From assembly GCA_903939115.1 (NCBI GenBank), contig CAJAFV010000043.1, positions 1 through 64,000 on the forward strand: a stretch of DNA of 64,000 nt. Reading direction: 5' to 3'. Shown piece after piece: positions 30,115 through 37,112 of the stretch. Source of the stretch: an uncultured Geobacteraceae bacterium (lineage in GTDB: Bacteria > Desulfobacterota > Desulfuromonadia > Geobacterales > Pseudopelobacteraceae). Under the pieces are notes generated by a model. That model made no database searches. It had not been told where the DNA came from and saw only the letters and a program-made list of their open reading frames with translations. Both the position numbers and the translations under genes were made by a program. Numbering within the stretch: position 1 is the first letter of the stretch; each line of letters opens with the position of its first letter.

Positions 30115-31290
30115 ATGGTCAACCGGTTCTGGTTAATTTTATTTGCAATGCTGCTGCTATCCGGCTGCGGTTGGGACGGCACTCCGACCCGCCCCAATGA
30201 TTTCACCCCGCTGACGTCAATTACGATCAGTGCGGTTTCTTCGACGATTGCCAATGGAACATCCACCAAACTTACTGCAACCGGCCACTATTCCGGTCAG
30301 TTCAGCCGTGATGTTACCGAACAGGCGGTCTGGTCGAGCGCTTCACCTGCCGTGGCTGATTTCAAACATACGACTGCACCGAATATAAACCGGGTGACTG
30401 CCGTTGCTCCGGGGACTGCAGTTGTGACTGCAACGGTAGAGGGGGTATCAGCTCCCTACACGGTGACGGTGTCGAGCGCCACTATACAAAACATGACAAT
30501 CACGCCTGCCACTGTATCAGTGGCTAACGGTTTGACCACTCAGTTTGAGGCAAAGGGTGTTTTTTCGGACACATCAATCCAGAACCTGACTTTTGATGCG
30601 ACTTGGACTGTTACTAAAATTTCGGATCCGATCGCTGCGAGCATCAGTAACGACCCAGCCAGCAAGGGCCTTGCCAAAGGTCTTGCTGAAGGGAGTGCGA
30701 CTATTTCTGCTGCCTTTGGTGGTATCGCAACTTCTCCGACAGCCACACTTACTGTTACACCAGCGATACTGCAGTCGATTACGGTCACGCCGGCGAACTC
30801 TTCAATCGTAGGGTTCTCAAAAACAGTGACTTTCGTAGCTAAGGGTACTTATTCCGACGGAACAATTTCTGACATCACCACTGCTAGCTGGAGTTCATCT
30901 GCACCCGGCGTTGCTAGTATTATTGCCAGCAGCGGTGTCGCTACCACCGTTGCAGAGGGTACGACAATAATCACTGCCACTCTAAACGGTATCAACGGAA
31001 GAACAAACCTTACGGTTACGGCTCCAGTTCTGAGTGCAAATGGATTACAGATCACTCCGGCCAACCCAGTTCTGCCTGTCGGCACTTCTCTACAACTGGC
31101 GCTAAACGCAACATTTAATGATGGCTCAGCAAAGGATGTGGCAGCTAACGGCACCACTTGGACATCCAACAGCATAACTGCAACTGTCAACGCTACTGGA
31201 TTGGTTTCTGGGGGGAATATTGCCGGATCTGCCATTATTACAGCTCAGTATGGCGGACAATTCGCAACAACCATAGTAAGAGTACAGTAG
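30115..31290 (+). CDS. Lipoprotein with four bacterial Ig-like (BIG2) repeats
   Basis: 391 residues. The signal peptide ends in a lipobox (LLLSGCGW, Cys near residue 20). About four repeats of 85-90 residues follow, each with the BIG2 pattern: SITI..., an ATGHYSGQFSRDVTEQAVW-like segment and a GTAVVTATVEGVS-like end (also DGTISDITTASWSSSAPGVA and NDGSAKDVAANGTTWTSN). Such proteins are surface or periplasmic and often adhesive. The ATG at 30115 follows GGAGGG by 5 bases. The outer-membrane barrel gene follows after 33 bases. Confidence 0.88.
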   Translation: MVNRFWLILFAMLLLSGCGWDGTPTRPNDFTPLTSITISAVSSTIANGTSTKLTATGHYSGQFSRDVTEQAVWSSASPAVADFKHTTAPNINRVTAVAPGTAVVTATVEGVSAPYTVTVSSATIQNMTITPATVSVANGLTTQFEAKGVFSDTSIQNLTFDATWTVTKISDPIAASISNDPASKGLAKGLAEGSATISAAFGGIATSPTATLTVTPAILQSITVTPANSSIVGFSKTVTFVAKGTYSDGTISDITTASWSSSAPGVASIIASSGVATTVAEGTTIITATLNGINGRTNLTVTAPVLSANGLQITPANPVLPVGTSLQLALNATFNDGSAKDVAANGTTWTSNSITATVNATGLVSGGNIAGSAIITAQYGGQFATTIVRVQ

Positions 31291-31323
31291 CTTAAACTAT
31301 TTCCGCACTCAGGAAGGAACCAT

Positions 31324-31974
31324 ATGAAACGAATCTGCCGAATGATAATCACCCTCTGCCTGCCGCTGCTGCTCTGCAGCCCGGTTATGGCACAGCACTC
31401 GGGCCCCTACATCGGGATTTCCGCCGGGGGAAACGCGATGCTGGATGCGAAGAGCGATGACAGCCAGGGAGAATTCAAATTCACCTTTAAACCGGCTCTG
31501 CAGGGGAGCGCCGTACTCGGTTGGGATTTCGCGCCGGGCAATCCTGTCGGCGAGGGGCGGATTGAACTTGAATACACCCATCGCAGTAACCAGCTCGATG
31601 AGGTAACGTTTGCCGAAGGAACCTTCAAGGGGGCCGGCGACGTAAAGGCGGACAGCCTGCTGATTAACTTTTTCGGCGTTTACCCTGACAAAAAAAACTG
31701 GGTGCCTTATTTTGGAATCGGACTCGGGGTTGCCCGTATAGAGGCTTCTGATTTGAAGGTGACCGGTCAACCGTTGGCCACCGGTTCAGACACCGTCTTT
31801 GCGTACCAGTTGGGAACCGGGGTTGATTTCCCGGTGACTAAAAATCTGAATTTCGATCTTGGCTACCGCTTTTTCGGCAGCCTCCGCCCTGAATTAACCG
31901 AAGCAACCGGGCAGAAATTCAAGATGGATTATTTCTGTCACTCTGTTGTTCTCGGCTTGCGAGTAGGATTCTGA
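31324..31974 (+). CDS. Outer-membrane beta-barrel protein
   Basis: 216 residues. A signal peptide (MIITLCLPLLLCSPVMA, cleavage before QHSG) precedes an OmpA/OmpW-like eight-stranded barrel: GPYIGISAGGNAML, FKPALQGSAVLGWDF, GRIELEYTHRSNQ, SLLINFFGVYP, WVPYFGIGLGVAR and a terminal strand CHSVVLGLRVGF ending in Phe. Probable structural or minor porin protein of the outer membrane. AAGGAA lies before the ATG. Its TGA overlaps the proposed CTG start of the next gene. Confidence 0.88.
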   Translation: MKRICRMIITLCLPLLLCSPVMAQHSGPYIGISAGGNAMLDAKSDDSQGEFKFTFKPALQGSAVLGWDFAPGNPVGEGRIELEYTHRSNQLDEVTFAEGTFKGAGDVKADSLLINFFGVYPDKKNWVPYFGIGLGVARIEASDLKVTGQPLATGSDTVFAYQLGTGVDFPVTKNLNFDLGYRFFGSLRPELTEATGQKFKMDYFCHSVVLGLRVGF

Positions 31975-33908
31975 AGGCACTATTCCCCTTTGCAGCAGCT
32001 CTTTTCCTGTTCTTGACGCTCGCCTCCCCGGTTTGGGCCCAAGACAGTATTGCCACGTATCCACCCCTGCCGCTCGGTTATACATCAATAAAGATTTTCG
32101 ATAATAAGGGTCAGTTCGCCGGTAGAATTCTGCCGGATAAACGGTACTGGGTTACTATTGACCGAATCCCTGTTTTTCTGCAAAAGGCTGTCGTGGCTGT
32201 TGAAGATGCGCGTTTTTATGAGCATGGAGGCATCGATGTGCGCGGCATCGCGCGGGCTCTGGTGAAGGATGTCGTCAAGCGGCGTTTCGCCGAGGGGGGC
32301 TCGACCATCACCCAGCAGTTGATCAAAAACAGATATTTATCCAGTGAAAAGACTATCGAACGAAAATACGAAGAAGCCAAAATGGCTCTCGAATACGAGC
32401 AAAAGTACACCAAGAAGCAGATTCTGGAGATGTATTTCAATGAAATTTATTACGGCAATGGGGCCTGGGGTGTTGCCCAGGCGGCCCGGCTCTATTTTGA
32501 TAAAAGTCCGGAGGAGCTGAACGAAGCCGAGTGTGCCCTGCTGGCAGGTGTGCAGAAAAACCCGGCCCGCTACAATCCGCTCGGTAAATCTGCCCAGGTC
32601 ACCGGGCGGCGGGATGCCGTACTCACGCGGATGGTGACTCTGGAGATGATCACCCCCGCTCAGCGGGAGAAGCTGAGAAACCAGCGCGTTACCTTCACTC
32701 AGCCGAGTCAGGCGCCGCACTATATTGCTCATATCCGCAGTAAATTGATAGAACGATATGGAATGGGTGTTCTCGAGCAGGGTGGTCTTGAAGTTACCAC
32801 TGCCATGGATCTGGCTTTGCAGAAGAGTGCAGAAGTGGCGTTAGAGGAAGGGGTAAAGAAATTATCGCCAGGGCTGCAGGGGGCTTTGGTCAGCCTTGAT
32901 CCGGTTACCGGCGATGTTCTTGCCGCAGTGGGTGGGGTAGACGGTATTCGCAACTCCTATAACCGCGCATTTTTCGCCAAACGTCAACCTGGCTCCGCAA
33001 TAAAGCCGCTGATTTATGCCGCTGCCCTGGAAAAAGGATTTACGGCCGCCAGCTTGTGGGATGACTCTCCGGTTTCATATCCGAGTGGTGCCAATGAAAC
33101 CTGGAAACCACAGAACTACGGTAAGGAGGTCTACGGAGAGCTGAGCCTCAGTCAGGCCCTGGCATATTCCAATAACGTCATAGCGGTTAAGCTGCTGGAT
33201 GCCGTCGGTATCCCTTCTTTTGTCGAATTTGCCGGAAAAATGGGGTTGTCGATACGCGCGGAGAATGGTCTTTCGCTTGCGCTGGGGACAGACGAAGTGA
33301 CCTTAAGTGAGCTTCTGTTGGCGTATGCCCCACTCGCCAACGGTGGTGTGCGTCCTGAGGCGAGAACCATTATCAAAATATATGACCGCAAACGCAATGT
33401 CTGGGTCGACATCCCTCCCGCAACCCTCCCGGTTCTTTCTCCCGCTGTGGCTTTTGTTACCACGCAGATGCTCAAAGGCGTCATGACGTATGGCACCGCA
33501 AAAAGTCTTAAAAAATTCAGCCTGGCTCATCCCTCCGCCGGAAAGACCGGAACGACTGATGACTATCGCGATGCCTGGTTTGTCGGCTATACCCCGCAGA
33601 TTATAACCGGGGTCTGGGTCGGCTACGACAAACCGAAGCCCGGAGGGAAAGGTTTTACCGGCGGGGCGGTTGCTGCTCCGATTTGGGAAAAATTCATGCG
33701 TAAAGCGGTGGCAACCAGACCGGCGGCTGATTTTTCGCGCCCGGATACGGTGGTCTCTGTTGGCATTGACCCTGAAACAGGATATCTGGCGACTCCTGAC
33801 TGCCCGAAAAAACGGGATGAGTATTATCTCCCGGGGACGGAACCTACAGAGTACTGTCCCAGACATGGAAGAAATGACACACCAATACCAACTGTGCCGG
33901 ATGAATGA
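31971..33908 (+). CDS. Class A penicillin-binding protein (PBP1A-like), probable CTG start
   Basis: 645 residues. The glycosyltransferase domain (about 50-220) has AVEDARFYEHGGID and EGGSTITQQLIKN; the transpeptidase domain (about 285-590) has the nucleophile in RQPGSAIKPLIYA, the YSNN motif and SAGKTGTTDDYRDAW. It polymerises and cross-links peptidoglycan. An in-frame TTG at 32013 has no ribosome binding site and cuts into a hydrophobic leader. Reading back to CTG at 31971 restores KALFPFAAALFLFLTLASP then VWAQ, a complete signal sequence, and CTG overlaps the upstream TGA (CTGA). A cleavable-looking AxA site is unusual for a PBP, which normally keeps its anchor. Confidence 0.85.
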   Translation: MKALFPFAAALFLFLTLASPVWAQDSIATYPPLPLGYTSIKIFDNKGQFAGRILPDKRYWVTIDRIPVFLQKAVVAVEDARFYEHGGIDVRGIARALVKDVVKRRFAEGGSTITQQLIKNRYLSSEKTIERKYEEAKMALEYEQKYTKKQILEMYFNEIYYGNGAWGVAQAARLYFDKSPEELNEAECALLAGVQKNPARYNPLGKSAQVTGRRDAVLTRMVTLEMITPAQREKLRNQRVTFTQPSQAPHYIAHIRSKLIERYGMGVLEQGGLEVTTAMDLALQKSAEVALEEGVKKLSPGLQGALVSLDPVTGDVLAAVGGVDGIRNSYNRAFFAKRQPGSAIKPLIYAAALEKGFTAASLWDDSPVSYPSGANETWKPQNYGKEVYGELSLSQALAYSNNVIAVKLLDAVGIPSFVEFAGKMGLSIRAENGLSLALGTDEVTLSELLLAYAPLANGGVRPEARTIIKIYDRKRNVWVDIPPATLPVLSPAVAFVTTQMLKGVMTYGTAKSLKKFSLAHPSAGKTGTTDDYRDAWFVGYTPQIITGVWVGYDKPKPGGKGFTGGAVAAPIWEKFMRKAVATRPAADFSRPDTVVSVGIDPETGYLATPDCPKKRDEYYLPGTEPTEYCPRHGRNDTPIPTVPDE

Positions 33909-33935
33909 AATATAACTTATAAGGAGAACGCACTC

Positions 33936-35309
33936 GTGACACCACCTAAAAATGATTTTCTGCACTCCCTCTGGGATTTCTTCTGTTCATTGAAGCTGAC
34001 CATGTTCCTGCTGATCTCTCTGGCGGTCATCTCGATTATCGGGACGGTTATTCCTCAGGGGATTCCCGCCGAGGAATATCTCGCCCAGATCAGCCCCGCA
34101 AAAATAAAGCTGTACAAGGCCGTCGGCTTTTTTGATATGTACCATTCCTGGTGGTTCATTCTGCTGCTGTATCTGCTGACGGTTAACCTGGTCGCCTGCT
34201 CTTTCAAGCGTTTGCCGCATATCTGGAAGATGATTTCCCATCCGGTAACGACGCTGAGTGTCGGCCTGGAGAAGTCTCTTGCCAATGTGGCAACAATAAA
34301 AACTTCGTCTGAACCGTCTGCAGTCAAAGAGCGGCTTGTTGCCTTTCTCGGCGCGGAATTTTCCACTCCGGTCGTCTCCGAGGTTGATGGCGCCTGGCAC
34401 CTCTTTGCCCAGAAAACCCCCTGGTGCCGACTCTCGGTCTATTTCGTCCATCTGAGCATCATTATTATCTTTATCGGTTCCATAGTCGGCTCGCTCTTCG
34501 GCTTCAAAGGCTATGTGAATATTCTCGAAGGTGAAAGTGTCGCCAAAGTCATGACCCGCTCGGAAAAAGAGATCGACCTTGGCTACTCCGTACGCCTCGA
34601 AAAATTCAGTATGGCCAAATACCCGAGCGGAGCCCCGAAAGAGTTCAAAAGCATCCTGACGGTACTGGAAAATGGCAAACCGGTCCCCGACTACACGAAC
34701 GTACGTGTCATCGTCAACGATCCTCTTAGTTACAAAGGGATTACCTTCTATCAATCGAGCTATGGCAATGCCGGTAACTATTTCCTGACTGTCACGGACC
34801 TTGACGGCAAAAATCCTGTTAATCTGACTGTTTCCGGTCAAGCTTCCGTGAGCCTGCCCGACGGCAGCAGCCTGCACATCATGGAAGCGACAAAGGATAT
34901 TGCACCATTTGTTGCGGGGCTGACCGGGGCTGCTGCTCAGGTAGAACTGCACACGGCAAGCGGAAAAACGGAGAAGTTTGTGATCTACGCCAACCATCCT
35001 GAATTGAATATCAAGCACGCACAGGAACATGGTACCGGGCCGGTAATCCATTACAAGGGAGCTGAGGAACGGATGTACACCGGCTTGCAGGTGGCCAGAG
35101 ATCCCGGAGTTGAGATCGTCTGGCTGGGATGCTTTCTGATGGTTATCGGCATCTATATCGCCTTTTTTATGTCCCACCGTCGCATCTGGATCCGCATTCA
35201 GGATGGTGCGGTAACGGTCGGCGGCAATGCCAGCAAAAATCCGGGTTCCTTTCAGCAAACGTTCGAACTGCTAGTCGAGCGGCTTAAATCAGATCTCGGT
35301 AAAGATTAA
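33936..35309 (+). CDS. resB: ResB-like cytochrome c biogenesis protein
   Basis: 457 residues. Membrane segments are near residues 17-37 (LTMFLLISLAVISIIGTVIP), 68-88 (WWFILLLYLLTVNLVACSF), 170-190 (VYFVHLSIIIIFIGSIVGSL) and at the C-terminus (VWLGCFLMVIGIYIAFFMSH), with a large periplasmic domain between the last two. This is the ResB/CcsB layout; with ResC/CcsA it carries heme across the membrane for cytochrome c maturation. No ccsA lies next to it here. It starts at GTG with AAGGAG upstream and follows the PBP by 27 bases. Confidence 0.9.
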   Translation: MTPPKNDFLHSLWDFFCSLKLTMFLLISLAVISIIGTVIPQGIPAEEYLAQISPAKIKLYKAVGFFDMYHSWWFILLLYLLTVNLVACSFKRLPHIWKMISHPVTTLSVGLEKSLANVATIKTSSEPSAVKERLVAFLGAEFSTPVVSEVDGAWHLFAQKTPWCRLSVYFVHLSIIIIFIGSIVGSLFGFKGYVNILEGESVAKVMTRSEKEIDLGYSVRLEKFSMAKYPSGAPKEFKSILTVLENGKPVPDYTNVRVIVNDPLSYKGITFYQSSYGNAGNYFLTVTDLDGKNPVNLTVSGQASVSLPDGSSLHIMEATKDIAPFVAGLTGAAAQVELHTASGKTEKFVIYANHPELNIKHAQEHGTGPVIHYKGAEERMYTGLQVARDPGVEIVWLGCFLMVIGIYIAFFMSHRRIWIRIQDGAVTVGGNASKNPGSFQQTFELLVERLKSDLGKD

Positions 35310-35348
35310 AGATAGCGGGATCTCGCCGTGGCGGAAAATAAATGCTGC

Positions 35349-35377
35349 TTGACAAACCCGGTGCAGATCAATTAGAG
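35349..35377 (+). promoter_or_regulatory. Possible promoter of the riboswitch-terC transcript
   Basis: A consensus -35 TTGACA lies at 35349-35354. A matching -10 is poor (ATTAGA/TTAGAG around 35371-35377), so this is tentative. It would put transcription start just before the riboswitch at 35391. Confidence 0.35.
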
Positions 35378-35390
35378 TCCAATCACCTAT

Positions 35391-35496
35391 AAAGGGGAGT
35401 AGCTATCAGCCGGAGACATGGCTGATCCCGTGTTCGTCAGCACAGTCGCAAGACTCGGACCGGGAACGATAACCATCGCAAGCAAGACCTTTATCC
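35391..35496 (+). promoter_or_regulatory. yybP-ykoY manganese riboswitch aptamer
   Basis: The leader begins AAAGGGGAGTAGCT and ends CGCAAGCAAGACCTTTAT, the two conserved strands of the yybP-ykoY aptamer, with ACAGTCGCAAGACTCGG between them. This family binds Mn2+. The 3' strand (CCTTTAT) can pair either with the 5' AAAGG as aptamer P1 or with the terminator arm downstream, so Mn2+ binding should favour read-through into the TerC-family gene. Confidence 0.88.
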
Positions 35497-35533
35497 AATG
35501 CGTATAATCACGCGGTGGATAAAGGTCTTTTTT
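35484..35533 (+). terminator. Riboswitch-controlled intrinsic terminator
   Basis: AAGACCTTTATCC (35484-35496) pairs perfectly with GGATAAAGGTCTT (35517-35529), followed by T residues. The left arm contains the closing strand of the Mn2+ aptamer, which makes aptamer and terminator mutually exclusive. Confidence 0.88.
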
Positions 35534-35576
35534 ATTGTATGCAATGTAAGCAAAAGAGGAAAAGGAGACAACAACC

Positions 35577-36326
35577 ATGGCATGGGTAATGGATCCGCAG
35601 GTCTGGATGGCGCTGGTGACGCTGAGTGCACTGGAGATTGTACTCGGCATTGACAACATTATTTTTATCTCCATCCAGGCGAGCAAATTACCGGCATATC
35701 AGCAGGAGAAAGCCCGGCTGGTCGGTCTTGGGCTGGCAATGTTCATCCGTATCGCGCTGCTTTTTTCGCTTACCTGGCTAATGGGGTTGACTGCTCCGTT
35801 GTTTGCGGTGCTGGGCAACGAAATTTCCGGACGGGACCTGATTCTTATTTCCGGCGGTCTGTTCCTGCTCTGGAAAAGCACCATGGAGATTCACGAGAAG
35901 CTTGAGGGTGAGGAGAAAATCTCATCCGCCCGTGTCGGGTCTACGTTTGGTGCGGTGCTTGTCCAAATACTCCTGCTGGACATAGTCTTCTCGCTTGATT
36001 CGATCATCACCGCACTGGGGATGGCCAGTCAGCTTGCTATAATGATCGCCGCAGTTGTCATTGCTGTTGGATTTATGATGCTTTTCTCCGGTAAAATCAG
36101 TGCCTTCGTAGAAAAACATCCGACCATTAAGATGCTTGCGCTCAGTTTCCTGATTTTGATCGGGGTCGCATTGATCGGAGATGGCTTTGATATGCATATC
36201 CCCAAAGGATACATTTATTTTGCCATGGCTTTCTCGGTGCTGGTTGAGATGCTCAATCTGCGGCTCCGGAACGGTACGCCGGTCAAACTTCATCAGCCAC
36301 ATCTGGAACATTCTGTTGGAAAGTAA
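35577..36326 (+). CDS. TerC/YkoY-family membrane protein, probable Mn2+ exporter
   Basis: 249 residues with about seven membrane segments. The TerC signature is clear: LSALEIVLGIDNIIFISI and, in the second half, LLDIVFSLDSIITALGMA, both with acidic residues inside membrane helices. YkoY, MeeF and Alx relatives export manganese and help metallate secreted proteins. The Mn2+ riboswitch in its leader supports this role. A RBS AAAGGAG lies 9 bases before the ATG. The CBS gene follows after 64 bases. Confidence 0.92.
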   Translation: MAWVMDPQVWMALVTLSALEIVLGIDNIIFISIQASKLPAYQQEKARLVGLGLAMFIRIALLFSLTWLMGLTAPLFAVLGNEISGRDLILISGGLFLLWKSTMEIHEKLEGEEKISSARVGSTFGAVLVQILLLDIVFSLDSIITALGMASQLAIMIAAVVIAVGFMMLFSGKISAFVEKHPTIKMLALSFLILIGVALIGDGFDMHIPKGYIYFAMAFSVLVEMLNLRLRNGTPVKLHQPHLEHSVGK

Positions 36327-36390
36327 TAATATGCTGGTATCAGTCGCGGTAGCACAATAATTTCGCACCAAGAGCAGAAAGGGTAATGCC

Positions 36391-37017
36391 ATGTTTTCGA
36401 TCTACGGTATAACAGGACAGGTGTTCAGCGGCTCCCTTGAAGCAATGAACCGGGTACATGCGCTTTCAAAGGCACGGGCTTCACGTCCTGTAACTCAAGA
36501 TGGTGAGGAGCCTGAGGTTATGACCCACCCGGTCGGCCGGCCTCATGAAGATGCCGTCCGCGCGTACCTTGCCATGCTGCCGCAAGAGATCGATCGAGGG
36601 CCGCTCTATCATGCCGAACAGATCATGCAGCATAGAGTTATCACCGTTTTGGATGGCAACGATGTGGCGCAGGCCTGGCGGACTCTGCGTGATCACCACA
36701 TTCATCAGGCACCGGTGCTTAATGACAACGCACAACTTGTCGGCATCGTCAGCGAGCGCGATCTGCTGACCGCCATCAACATTGATGGCGAACAGATTGT
36801 TGAAAGCCTCAGTCGTCGGGTTCGCGATGTCATGACTACTCCTGTTGTCGCAGCTTCACCGGTGACCGATATTCGGCGTATTGCCTCCGTCATGCTCGAC
36901 AATGGTGTGGACGGAGCTCCTATCACGAACGACAGCGGACTTCTGGTAGGCTTCATCTCTCGCAGTGATATTCTGCGTGCGGTCGTCACTGATCCGCCGC
37001 TGAGCCTCTGGCGCTGA
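36391..37017 (+). CDS. Protein with a tandem CBS-domain pair
   Basis: 208 residues. Two CBS domains: about 75-130 (AEQIMQHRVITVLDG, LRDHHIHQAPVLNDNAQLVGIVSERDLL) and 145-200 (VRDVMTTPVVAASPVTDI, DNGVDGAPITNDSGLLVGFISRSDIL). CBS pairs bind adenosine ligands and regulate partner proteins. The first 70 residues have no recognised domain. No enzymatic domain is attached, so it may act on another protein. It lies 64 bases after the TerC-family gene and could share its riboswitch-controlled transcript. Confidence 0.85.
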   Translation: MFSIYGITGQVFSGSLEAMNRVHALSKARASRPVTQDGEEPEVMTHPVGRPHEDAVRAYLAMLPQEIDRGPLYHAEQIMQHRVITVLDGNDVAQAWRTLRDHHIHQAPVLNDNAQLVGIVSERDLLTAINIDGEQIVESLSRRVRDVMTTPVVAASPVTDIRRIASVMLDNGVDGAPITNDSGLLVGFISRSDILRAVVTDPPLSLWR

Positions 37018-37058
37018 TACCAGGTCGTAATCAAACGATTACGTTGTTGTTGGCTCCA
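37017..37058. repeat. Partial copy of a dispersed intergenic repeat
   Basis: ATACCAGGTCGTAATCAAAC followed by GATTACGTTGTTGTTGGCTCC matches the first 40 bases of the longer element at 49726, with two substitutions and a 3-base insertion. Both begin at the end of a coding sequence. Confidence 0.7.
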
Positions 37059-37112
37059 TCGGTGGCACGAATGGTTCTGGTCACAGAAATTGTATGATAA
37101 GAGGAGTATTAC

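Noticed and set aside
33987-35258. 423-residue open frame on the minus strand
   Set aside because: It is entirely antisense to the well-supported ResB gene, has no ribosome binding site and an unusual composition rich in Asp, Gln and Arg; it is a shadow of GC-biased codons.
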